From positions 1-5,744 of the forward strand of contig WAPZ01000836.1 of NCBI GenBank assembly GCA_015520535.1: DNA of 5,744 bases, given 5' to 3'. Source of the stretch: Candidatus Heimdallarchaeota archaeon. GTDB taxonomy: Archaea; Asgardarchaeota; Heimdallarchaeia; Hodarchaeales; S146-22. Each line of letters opens with the position of its first letter. Position 1 is the first letter of the stretch. Shown piece after piece: positions 1-5,744 of this stretch. A program made the translations under genes and the position numbers. The notes beneath the pieces were generated by a model, which made no database searches, was not told where the DNA came from, and saw nothing but the letters and a program-made list of their open reading frames with translations.

Positions 1-263
1 ACATGTTTAAAATATGCTAACCGACGTCGAAGAACTTCGACATCACCGGAATACAACTCAAAAGTCCTTAAATCCTCTCTAATTTTAAAAGTGCTATTTA
101 AGCCTTGAAGTTCCAATTTTGCCAGTATAAGCTCATAAATGAATTGTACTTGATCCATTAACTGCAGTAAGATCATATATCGTAAGGACTCCTCTTTTTT
201 CAATAAATGTTTGTTCTTTATCAGCTCATTATTATTACTATTGCGTTTAAAGAAAACAAGCAT
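1..263 (-). CDS. Unrecognised helical protein, 5' part only (continues past left edge)
   Basis: Reading leftwards from an ATG at 263, the frame stays open for 87 codons to the window edge, so the C-terminal part is missing. The peptide starts MLVFFKRNSNNNELIKN, passes through a charged Lys/Glu stretch, then a long helix-prone segment (about residues 26-52, with SLRYMILLQLMDQ and FIYELILAKLELQG), and ends in a basic stretch with RRRL near the edge. No catalytic motif, signal peptide or convincing membrane span is visible. The ATG is the only ATG before the upstream in-frame stop, and a TATA-like element sits about 40 bases upstream. An internal ATG at codon 30 is a less likely start. The gene is divergent from the winged-helix/MinD pair. 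I do not recognise the family. The open frame next to a promoter-like region makes it likely, but not certain, that it is real. Confidence 0.6.
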   Translation of the reverse strand, partial: MLVFFKRNSNNNELIKNKHLLKKEESLRYMILLQLMDQVQFIYELILAKLELQGLNSTFKIREDLRTFELYSGDVEVLRRRLAYFKH

Positions 264-270
264 GATATGC

Positions 271-284
271 GTCTTTATGAAGAC
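271..284. repeat. Perfect 5-bp inverted repeat with 4-base loop, possible operator
   Basis: GTCTT-TATG-AAGAC lies 8 bases upstream of the minus-strand ATG at 263, about where that gene's transcript should begin. It could be an operator or leader hairpin. The arms are short enough for chance in AT-rich DNA. Confidence 0.3.
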
Positions 285-297
285 TATAAAATAGCAA

Positions 298-308
298 TTT
301 TATAAAAT
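298..308 (-). promoter_or_regulatory. Candidate TATA box for the leftward gene
   Basis: The tract TTTTATAAAAT is a good archaeal TATA-box match about 40 bases upstream of the ATG at 263. Transcription would then start near 276 and leave a short leader. A second, weaker AT-rich match is at 284-293. The assignment rests on sequence and spacing only. Confidence 0.4.
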
Positions 309-370
309 GTCCGATTCAATTTAAAACGCAATATTTAAATGTGGAGAAAAGATAGAGCTATATAGTCAGA

Positions 371-380
371 TATCATGATA
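371..380. repeat. Perfect 10-bp palindrome upstream of the rightward promoter
   Basis: TATCATGATA is its own reverse complement and lies about 9 bases upstream of the candidate TATA element at 389-394. That is where an archaeal repressor or activator could contact the promoter. Eight of its bases, with the preceding A (ATATCATG at 370-377), recur in reverse orientation at 261-268 over the start of the divergent gene. Confidence 0.3.
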
Positions 381-388
381 CATTTTGG

Positions 389-394
389 TATAAT
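389..394 (+). promoter_or_regulatory. Candidate TATA box for the winged-helix/MinD unit
   Basis: TATAAT lies about 41 bases before the ATG at 435, which would put the transcript start near 415-420 with a short leader. An alternative AT-rich box, AATATTTAAA at 330-339, would give a longer leader. The weak ribosome binding site GTGAGG at 419-424 would lie at the very start of the shorter transcript. The call is tentative. Confidence 0.35.
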
Positions 395-434
395 TGTACG
401 TGTAATAGGTTTTTTTACGTGAGGCTTGTGTAGA

Positions 435-875
435 ATGGAAGGAAAACAACATTTAAAGTCCTCGACCCAAGATGAACTTAAAACCCTCTTAGCGGAAATA
501 TTACGCGAACTTACGGAAGTTAATGATAAACTTGATCTTATTATACAAGGATTTTCTTTATCTGCACGACAGCAAACCGTCACAGACAAATCAGAAATCC
601 AAGCAACTACACAACGAAAATCACGTCGCCGAGAAATCACGAGTATGGATATATTGAAAATGCGACCGGGGACATTGAAAACTTACAAAGCCGTTCAAAA
701 ATTGGGAGAAGCCACCTGTACTCAAGTAGCAAAGTTGACTGGAAGAACACATGGACTAGAAAGCCGATATTTAAATGAACTGGAACGTCACGGGATTCTT
801 GAAAAAAAACGTGTTGTTGAAAACGGACGACATTATGTCGTTTATTACATCCCAAAAGACGACGAACAACAATAA
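435..875 (+). CDS. Small coiled-coil plus winged-helix DNA-binding protein
   Basis: This encodes a 146-residue soluble protein. Residues 10-40 form a likely amphipathic helix or coiled coil (spaced Leu/Ile in DELKTLLAEILRELTEV), suited to dimerisation or partner contact. Residues 41-72 are a polar, basic linker with RKSRRRE. Residues 74-140 look like a winged helix of the MarR/ArsR-like archaeal kind: TYKAVQKLGEATCTQVAKLT, then a recognition-helix region ESRYLNELERHGILEKK, then a wing ending in HYVVYYIP. I start at the ATG at 435 because GTGAGG (419-424) is upstream at usable distance; the in-frame TTG at 426 lies almost on top of that site. The MinD-like gene follows 46 bases downstream, probably in the same transcript. 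Possible roles are transcription regulator of this locus, or DNA-binding partner of the neighbouring ATPase, as with AspA-type or ParB-like partners of ParA. The fold is well supported; the role is inferred. Confidence 0.8.
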   Translation: MEGKQHLKSSTQDELKTLLAEILRELTEVNDKLDLIIQGFSLSARQQTVTDKSEIQATTQRKSRRREITSMDILKMRPGTLKTYKAVQKLGEATCTQVAKLTGRTHGLESRYLNELERHGILEKKRVVENGRHYVVYYIPKDDEQQ

Positions 876-921
876 AGAAAAGGGAAAAGTGCAACTTTAC
901 AAAAAAGAAGAGGAAGAGCAA

Positions 922-1773
922 ATGTATTCGTTAGTAATCCATAGTTTTAAAGGAGGAACGGGAAAAACCTCATTTGCGGTAAATTTAGCGCAATATGCTG
1001 TAACAAAAGGGAAAAAAGTGGCATTAATCGACTTTGATTTAAGAGCTCCGTCGTTACACAGCTATTTTCCTTTACAAGTACCGGCAAAAAAAATGAAATA
1101 TTTTACGGATTATTTGTTAGGATTAAGTTCCATCGATGATGTCTTTTTTACTACGGACGGAAAAAAACCGAAGTGGAACGAACCCTTTTTAATTTCCTAT
1201 ACCTCGTTAGAATTTCTAAAGCAAGAATCCGATCTACGTGCAAAATTCACCAGTAAAGAAACAAAAATATTACAAAAACTCTTTAAATCCATTCAGTTTC
1301 TCGAAAAAAACAAATTTGACCTCTTAATCGTGGATAACATGCCGGGAATCACGTATCGTTCTCTAGATGCACTTATTATTGCGACACATATAATTTATAT
1401 TACTCGTCCCACTAAATCCGAAATTATTGGGCTCCAGGAATTGGCAAATAATATCTACAGCAAATTAAGTGATGACGCTCAATTAGCGTTAGTCATCAAC
1501 CAAAAAGAAAATTTTGAAGGTAAGATTTCAACAACCTCTCAAAACACGGGAACCCCAATGATTAAAGATATCCAAGAACATCAAAAAAACTATGAGGAAC
1601 TCCAAAACACAGTAAAAGCGATCAACAAAAAATTTGCATTCCCAATCTTGGCTGAAATACCCAAAATCGACTTTTTATCAGAAAAAATCTATCTGGATTA
1701 TTTTGTTGACGATCCACGCTTAGAACCACTAAAAATAGCCCTAGAAAATGCATACAAATGGATTTTCTCATAA
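922..1773 (+). CDS. MinD/ParA-family (deviant Walker A) ATPase
   Basis: This encodes a 283-residue protein of the SIMIBI class that includes ParA, MinD and Mrp, ATPases that dimerise on ATP and position DNA, membrane or protein cargo. The deviant Walker A motif FKGGTGKT is at residues 9-16, with signature lysine K10 and P-loop lysine K15. The A' segment LIDFDLRAPSL (residues 35-45) carries D37 and D39. Walker B FDLLIVD (132-138) is followed by NMPG, where typical members have a T-P-P/G pattern. A final EIPKIDFLSEK segment (245-255) matches the I-P turn of MinD-like proteins. I chose the ATG at 922 because it places the first strand directly before the P-loop and has GAGG at 910-913. An in-frame GTG at 889 would add 11 charged residues. 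The last helix ends in LENAYKWIFS, too short and weakly basic to call a MinD-type membrane anchor. The winged-helix partner upstream suggests partition or positioning; the cargo is unknown. Confidence 0.9.
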   Translation: MYSLVIHSFKGGTGKTSFAVNLAQYAVTKGKKVALIDFDLRAPSLHSYFPLQVPAKKMKYFTDYLLGLSSIDDVFFTTDGKKPKWNEPFLISYTSLEFLKQESDLRAKFTSKETKILQKLFKSIQFLEKNKFDLLIVDNMPGITYRSLDALIIATHIIYITRPTKSEIIGLQELANNIYSKLSDDAQLALVINQKENFEGKISTTSQNTGTPMIKDIQEHQKNYEELQNTVKAINKKFAFPILAEIPKIDFLSEKIYLDYFVDDPRLEPLKIALENAYKWIFS

Positions 1774-1778
1774 CACAT

Positions 1779-1784
1779 AAAAAA
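1779..1784 (-). terminator. Possible oligo-T terminator for the leftward unit
   Basis: Read on the minus strand this is a run of six T's starting 12 bases after the permease stop at 1796, in the 22-base gap between the convergent genes. Archaeal RNA polymerase often stops at such runs without a hairpin. No comparable T run follows the MinD-like gene closely on the plus strand, so its transcript may read into antisense of the permease gene. Confidence 0.35.
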
Positions 1785-1795
1785 GTAGAAATGAG

Positions 1796-3001
1796 TCAAG
1801 ATTCACGCAATGTTACGCGGCTTAAAACAATAAACACCGTGATAAACACAATTAAAGCCAAAAAGGGTGTCGAAAAGATGTCAAGCGGTCGTTGTTCAAT
1901 GATAATTGTACGTAGCAATTCAATTCCATAAGTCAGCGGTATAAGAAAGGAAAACCAGCGGATATACTCTGGTATTGATTCCAATGGCAAGATCACACCA
2001 CTCAAGAAGATAGCTGGAAAAAGAACTATTGGAACAAACTGTATTGCTTGAAGCTCTGTTTTAGCAAACGTAGAAAGAAAAATACCCAAACTAAGCGACG
2101 TAAAGGACATCAAAATAGCCGCTACAAACAATGAGGGTAATTGAGAACCATAATTAACATCAAATAAGAGGGCAGAAACGGTAATGATAACAATTGTCTG
2201 CAACGATGCCACTACGGCAAAAGGAATCATATATCCAAAGATGATTTGGCTTTTATCATGTGGAGATTGCAAAAGTAAATCTAACGTGCCGCTTCTTCGT
2301 TCTTCAATTATGTTAACTAAGGCTAAAATAAGCGAAAACACGAAGGTTCCCAACGCAATTACAATCGGTGAAAAATATTCCAATTGCGTGAGATTTTCAC
2401 CATAGCCATATTCTATAGAAAAATTCAACGATTCTTGAAACTGGCCCAAGGCTTTTTGAAAGGCCTCTCGAAACGCTTGAAGAATAATGGAACCCACTTG
2501 TGGATTTGAGTTATCTAAATATAGAATAACCGCTTCAGTCACATTTTCTTGATAAATAATTGAGTTTAATATTTCTTTGGAATAATTTTCGGGAATTAAT
2601 ATAACGGCTTTTATTTTTTTATCCAATACTTTTTGTTTAGCATTTTCAAACGTTGTTGACGTCCAGTTTTCTTGAGTATAAACATTTTTAATGGAAACGC
2701 GATCATCATTTTTTAGTTCATTTACCAATTGAGTTCCAATATCCAATTCGAGTTTCCGATTCACAAAAGGAATTGTACGAGTTGCTTTCTGGTCTAAATT
2801 AATTATCTCAATAGGTTGGTGCTTGATTTCACCGGCAAAGCCGTATCCAAATATAAAGACGTAAAAAATCGGTCCTAAAAGCACTAATCCTAATGTCCTT
2901 TTATCTCGTAAAAGACGTTTGGATACTTGCCACGCCACATAAATCATTAAATTAAAGTGACTCAATTTTCTCTTTAGTTGCATTATTTGCACCAATTTCA
3001 T
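1796..3001 (-). CDS. ABC-2 type exporter permease with large outer domain
   Basis: This encodes a 401-residue membrane protein, the translocation subunit for the ATPase encoded just upstream. The pattern fits the ABC-2 (DrrB/YhgE-like) family: one N-terminal membrane span at about 37-57, a soluble domain at about 58-208, then five spans at about 211-231, 256-280, 288-312, 320-340 and 377-395. The cytoplasmic stretch EERRSGTLDLLLQSP (233-247) carries the conserved E-R-x-x-G-T-L signature thought to contact the ATPase. The outer domain has five N-x-S/T sequons (N112, N139, N153, N193, N203), none of which I see elsewhere in the protein; this supports exposure outside the cell. The gene starts 9 bases after the ATPase stop. 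I keep the ATG at 3001, but the ATG at 2983 has a better-placed GGTG. Substrate cannot be read from sequence; family members export drugs, lipids, polysaccharides or peptides. Confidence 0.9.
   Translation of the reverse strand: MKLVQIMQLKRKLSHFNLMIYVAWQVSKRLLRDKRTLGLVLLGPIFYVFIFGYGFAGEIKHQPIEIINLDQKATRTIPFVNRKLELDIGTQLVNELKNDDRVSIKNVYTQENWTSTTFENAKQKVLDKKIKAVILIPENYSKEILNSIIYQENVTEAVILYLDNSNPQVGSIILQAFREAFQKALGQFQESLNFSIEYGYGENLTQLEYFSPIVIALGTFVFSLILALVNIIEERRSGTLDLLLQSPHDKSQIIFGYMIPFAVVASLQTIVIITVSALLFDVNYGSQLPSLFVAAILMSFTSLSLGIFLSTFAKTELQAIQFVPIVLFPAIFLSGVILPLESIPEYIRWFSFLIPLTYGIELLRTIIIEQRPLDIFSTPFLALIVFITVFIVLSRVTLRES
2990..2993 (-). promoter_or_regulatory. GGTG ribosome binding site favouring a shorter permease start
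   Basis: GGTG on the minus strand lies 6 bases before the ATG at 2983, a standard archaeal spacing. The upstream ATG at 3001 has no such site. If used, the permease loses its first six residues, which precede the first membrane span, so function would be unchanged. Confidence 0.4.
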
Positions 3002-3010
3002 CTTGATATT

Positions 3011-3736
3011 TCATTTTATGGCATTTAAAAAGACTTCTTCCATGGTAACTGAACTATAGCGTTTTTTTAATGCGGACGGCGAATCAATGGCGATGAGCGT
3101 TCCGTTACGCATGATACTGACACGATCTGCATATTCAGATTCTTGAAGATAATGAGTAGTCAATAATACAGTAATATTTTTTTCTCGAACAAGATCACGG
3201 AAATATTTCCAAAATTCCGTTCGTAAAACAGGATCCAAGCCAACGGTGGGTTCATCTAAGACCAAAAATTCCGGTTCGTGAATGACAGCCGCACCTAGGG
3301 CAGTACGTTGTTGTGTTCCCCCAGAACAATGCATAATTAATTTATCAGCATGTTCAGTTAATTTCAAACGTTCTAAAATTTCGTCGATCCTTTTTTTAAG
3401 AATTTTTCCATCCATATCTTTTATTTTTCCAAAAAACCACAAATTTTCACGAACTGTGAGTGTTGAATAAAGCGCTCTTGTCTGTGGCAAATAACCAAGT
3501 TGTCGAAGAATCTTTTTTCGTCGATGTGGCATTTTTTCACCAAGTAATTCAATTTGTCCTTTATCTGGGCGTATTATGCCTAATATGCATTTAATGGTTG
3601 TCGTTTTTCCGGCACCGTTAGGTCCTACCAAGCAAAAAATCTCTCCGTGTGACAAAGTAAAAGAAACATCATTTACAGCAACAACCGCACCAAATCGCTT
3701 TGTCAATGCTGTGACACGACACGTAAACTCTCGCAT
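3011..3736 (-). CDS. ABC exporter ATP-binding subunit (ABC-2 type, DrrA-like)
   Basis: This encodes a 241-residue cytoplasmic ATPase that powers the permease encoded 9 bases downstream. All nucleotide-binding motifs are present in order: Walker A GPNGAGKT (38-45), Q-loop YLPQTRALY (83-91, Q85), signature CSGGTQQR (137-144), Walker B FLVLDEPTVGLDP (157-169, catalytic Glu 162), and switch histidine H195 in TTHYLQES. The signature has Cys where many members have Leu, Tyr or Phe before SGG, a modest variation. The length is somewhat shorter than DrrA, and the end TMEEVFLNAIK matches the usual C-terminal segment of this subfamily. I start at the ATG at 3736, with GTGAT 4 bases before it; an in-frame GTG at 3745 would add three residues. 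The gene begins 28 bases after the stop of the helical winged-helix protein, so co-transcription is likely. The subfamily is clear; the substrate is not. Confidence 0.95.
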   Translation of the reverse strand: MREFTCRVTALTKRFGAVVAVNDVSFTLSHGEIFCLVGPNGAGKTTTIKCILGIIRPDKGQIELLGEKMPHRRKKILRQLGYLPQTRALYSTLTVRENLWFFGKIKDMDGKILKKRIDEILERLKLTEHADKLIMHCSGGTQQRTALGAAVIHEPEFLVLDEPTVGLDPVLRTEFWKYFRDLVREKNITVLLTTHYLQESEYADRVSIMRNGTLIAIDSPSALKKRYSSVTMEEVFLNAIK

Positions 3737-3764
3737 AAAAATCACAAGCCATAAATATCTTTCA

Positions 3765-5018
3765 TTAGACCAAAAAATAAATAACTAAGCCATCAACAGT
3801 CATTTCTTTTTTGATTAAAGCTTTTGCTTCTAACGAATCAAGAGCTGTTGAGAGTCGTTGTGACGACCATTTTGTTTTAAGGAGGAGATCAGAAAAACTG
3901 ATGACGGGGTTAGTCTTTCCAATGGATAATAAGTCGAGTTCGTCGTTGTGAATATTGAGTAATTCGATTTCATTATTTTTTTCGTCAATACGAAGAAGCT
4001 GTTCTTCTTGCATTTTTTTCAGCACGGTTTTGATAGCTTCAAAAGATTTAGCATCCGATATATTGAGCGTAAGAAGAAGTTCATGGAATGAAGCGCGGTT
4101 ACCGGGTTTTCTTTTCAATAATTTAAGAATCTGAACAGTTAAGTGAGTTTCTTTGTTTTTATGCCGTGAATGATCTATAAGTCTTTTTTGAATGGTTTCT
4201 TCTAAAAATTTTACTTGATCTTCAAGATTAAATCGCTTAAATTGCCTTTTTATAGACTTTAAAGTATTTAGTAAAGTCTCAAGCGTTTCGATGGAAAGCT
4301 GTAAACTTAATTGTTCACTTGAAAATAGGTCATTCAGGATCTGCAGCACTTCATGTGCCTCATTTTGCGTTAATGATTCAGAATGCGTTAAAGTGCTGAG
4401 ATAGCGGGTCATTTTTTTCAAAATATCCGCGTGATATGAGAGTAATTCGTATTTTTTAGCGAATTCCTCCATTTTTAAGGCTTCAATAAACATTTGAATA
4501 ACTCTTGCAGGAGACGATCCAATTTTGATGTGTTGGTCAATAGTTATGGTAATGTGGTAAAAGTAGCGTTGTAACCATTCTTTAATTTCCTTTTTATCAT
4601 TCAATTGATCCAAATACACGGAATGAAGGAGGATTTTCTGAAGAAGAAATGAGGCTTTTTTTTCGGAATCAGTCGGCTCTTTTATCCAAAAATCGAAAAT
4701 TAGATCCATATTCTCTACATACATCTGTATTTTTTGTGAAGAAAATGTTTTTTTAAATAATTCTGGATATTTAAGCATTTTTTCAGAAAGTGTGGTACAA
4801 CTATGTAGCAAATAGATGTCTGTCAGATCTTTGTTTTTTGTGCTGAGACTATGTTGTACCCACTGAATAAAAGTCTCGAAGGCTTTCGGTAAATCATTTT
4901 CTTGGAGATAAATCTGAATATTCTCAAAAAAAGTCTGAGATGCATTTTTCTTATTTTTATCTCTCATTGGTTGTTCATCTATCCCTATTCTTCTATTGGG
5001 TGTCGATTCTCGGTTCAC
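3765..5018 (-). CDS. Helical protein with two C-terminal winged helices, possibly EAP30-like
   Basis: This encodes a 417-residue soluble protein of unknown function. Residues 1-26 are polar and probably disordered. Residues 27-285 look almost wholly helical with no motif I can name, perhaps a helical-repeat scaffold. Residues 292-354 (VQILKLLKRKPGNRASFHEL onward) and 360-417 each read as a winged helix. In the second, ISFSDLLLKTKWSSQRLSTALDSLEAKALI resembles the final winged helix of EAP30/Vps22 (pattern S-x4-6-KW-x3-R-x4-L-x2-L), but archaeal winged helices in general can look like this. The GTG at 5018 follows directly on the TGA of the AAA gene, which suggests translation by reinitiation. 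An ATG at 4967 (residue 18) is an alternative start with a weak GATGA upstream. Given the partner, an adaptor or substrate receptor for the AAA ATPase is plausible. DNA binding is the other option. Confidence 0.75.
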   Translation of the reverse strand: MNRESTPNRRIGIDEQPMRDKNKKNASQTFFENIQIYLQENDLPKAFETFIQWVQHSLSTKNKDLTDIYLLHSCTTLSEKMLKYPELFKKTFSSQKIQMYVENMDLIFDFWIKEPTDSEKKASFLLQKILLHSVYLDQLNDKKEIKEWLQRYFYHITITIDQHIKIGSSPARVIQMFIEALKMEEFAKKYELLSYHADILKKMTRYLSTLTHSESLTQNEAHEVLQILNDLFSSEQLSLQLSIETLETLLNTLKSIKRQFKRFNLEDQVKFLEETIQKRLIDHSRHKNKETHLTVQILKLLKRKPGNRASFHELLLTLNISDAKSFEAIKTVLKKMQEEQLLRIDEKNNEIELLNIHNDELDLLSIGKTNPVISFSDLLLKTKWSSQRLSTALDSLEAKALIKKEMTVDGLVIYFLV

Positions 5019-5744
5019 TCATGTGATTTCTTCTGGTTCATGAAAAGGAAGATATGAAGCGTGTTTTTTTGCCCAATTGAAGTATTCATTCATCATTTCG
5101 GAAGATATAGAGGGAGGAACTGTTTTTAATGCTTCTTCAACCAGTTGTCGAGTTATCGGTGTTCTCCTATTCAACGGTAACGACGGTTTACCGTAATTTT
5201 CTGGTTGGACTTCTCCTTTTTCAGCCCATACCCGAAAGATTAGGCGTTTAATAGTCGACGAAATATTTTGAATGTCAGCGCCGGAATAATAACGGCGAAT
5301 ATTTCCCTCAATCCGTGGTGTGGTTCTTTCAGCCAGCATTATACTGTCTACATGCGTTCCTAATGGGATATCGCGTAAATTTATTTCAAATAATTTTTTT
5401 CTTGCCTCAAAATTAGGCGGTGGAACAAATACAATTCGATCAATTCTTCCGGGACGGATGAGTGCAGGATTTAAGTTCATGGGGTCATTGGTAGCAAAAA
5501 CAACCACAAATCCAGAATTCGAACCAATTCCATCCATTTCTTGTAAAAACTGGCCTTCGACGCGTTTGGGAGCATCAGAACCACTCGCAGTTTTGGGTAA
5601 TAATTTGTCCACCTCATCGACAAAAATTATGCAAGGTTTGAGATAACTCGCCAGCTCAAAGAGTTGTTTTGTCTTTTTTTCCGCTTCACCCACATATTTT
5701 GACATTATTGTAGCGGGATTACCAATAATCAATGGAATATTATA
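5019..5744 (-). CDS. AAA ATPase, p97/CDC48-like single-module C-terminal part (5' end outside window)
   Basis: The last 241 residues of a AAA ATPase are present; the Walker A motif, any N-terminal domain and the start codon lie beyond the right edge. Visible in fragment numbering are pore loop SKYVGEAEK (15-23, aromatic Y17), Walker B CIIFVDEVD (38-46, Glu 44), sensor 1 with N86 in VVFATNDP, the arginine-finger segment LIRPGRIDR (95-103, R97 and R100) and sensor 2 YYSGADI (152-158). A C-terminal helix, SSEMMNEYFNWAKKH, follows the TPITRQLVEEAL segment, as in Vps4/katanin-like and archaeal CDC48-subfamily proteins. The RPGR sequence differs from the R-R-R-F-E form of Vps4, so this is not a typical Vps4/CdvC. 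About ten residues (TPRIEGNIRR, 142-151) are inserted between the Leu-Ala-Glu helix and sensor 2, an unusual place. Such proteins form hexamers that thread or dismantle protein substrates. The gene abuts the helical winged-helix gene downstream. It is intact as far as seen. Confidence 0.9.
   Translation of the reverse strand, partial: YNIPLIIGNPATIMSKYVGEAEKKTKQLFELASYLKPCIIFVDEVDKLLPKTASGSDAPKRVEGQFLQEMDGIGSNSGFVVVFATNDPMNLNPALIRPGRIDRIVFVPPPNFEARKKLFEINLRDIPLGTHVDSIMLAERTTPRIEGNIRRYYSGADIQNISSTIKRLIFRVWAEKGEVQPENYGKPSLPLNRRTPITRQLVEEALKTVPPSISSEMMNEYFNWAKKHASYLPFHEPEEIT

Noticed and set aside
775..921. Upstream extension of the MinD-like gene to 775
   Set aside because: It would overlap the winged-helix gene by about 100 bases in another frame. 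The P-loop fold starts naturally at the ATG at 922, which has GAGG upstream.
335..921. Minus-strand open frames at 335-640 and 637-921
   Set aside because: They lie antisense to the winged-helix gene, have low-complexity Phe/Leu-rich or Ser/Arg-rich content and no recognisable domain.
2184..3788. Plus-strand open frames inside the permease and ABC ATPase genes
   Set aside because: They are antisense shadows of clearly conserved genes, and their products show no family resemblance.
5320..5646. Plus-strand open frame opposite the AAA gene
   Set aside because: The minus strand here carries the AAA motifs Walker B, sensor 1 and RPGR, so the opposite frame is a shadow.
5730..5732. TTG at 5732 as the AAA gene start
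   Set aside because: The frame continues upstream as YNIP with no stop, and a AAA protein cannot start at the pore loop. The true start is beyond the edge.
5019..5744. Calling the AAA ATPase Vps4/CdvC
   Set aside because: The arginine-finger segment reads RPGRIDR rather than the Vps4-type R-R-R-F-E form, and the MIT domain region is not in the window.

Overview
The window is AT-rich and looks archaeal. The signs are a MinD/ParA-type ATPase paired with a small winged-helix protein, a p97/CDC48-like AAA ATPase fragment with a classical RPGR arginine-finger segment, short TATA-like boxes instead of bacterial -35/-10 pairs, and sparse, weak Shine-Dalgarno sites. I cannot fix the lineage. The C-terminal winged helix of the 417-residue protein recalls ESCRT-II EAP30/Vps22 proteins, which would suit an Asgard archaeon, but this is a weak hint.

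Layout. Positions 1-263 hold the 5' part of an unrecognised helical protein on the minus strand that runs off the left edge. Positions 264-434 are a non-coding divergent region with candidate promoters and short symmetric elements. Positions 435-1773 hold a two-gene plus-strand unit: a coiled-coil plus winged-helix protein, then a MinD/ParA-like ATPase. This unit converges, across only 22 bases, on a minus-strand unit read from the right edge leftwards: a AAA ATPase (5' part missing), a 417-residue helical protein with two C-terminal winged helices, an ABC ATPase, and an ABC-2 permease with a large outer domain.

How the genes may work together. The small winged-helix protein and the MinD-like ATPase form a plausible positioning or partition pair, with the former as DNA-binding or adaptor partner. 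The ABC ATPase and permease form a complete exporter of the DrrAB/YhgE-like type. The AAA ATPase stop codon abuts the start of the 417-residue protein, which suggests coupled translation and a shared function, perhaps remodeller plus adaptor. The exporter genes follow within short gaps, so the four are probably co-transcribed, though the promoter lies outside the window. I see no tRNA, rRNA, CRISPR array, transposase or insertion sequence.
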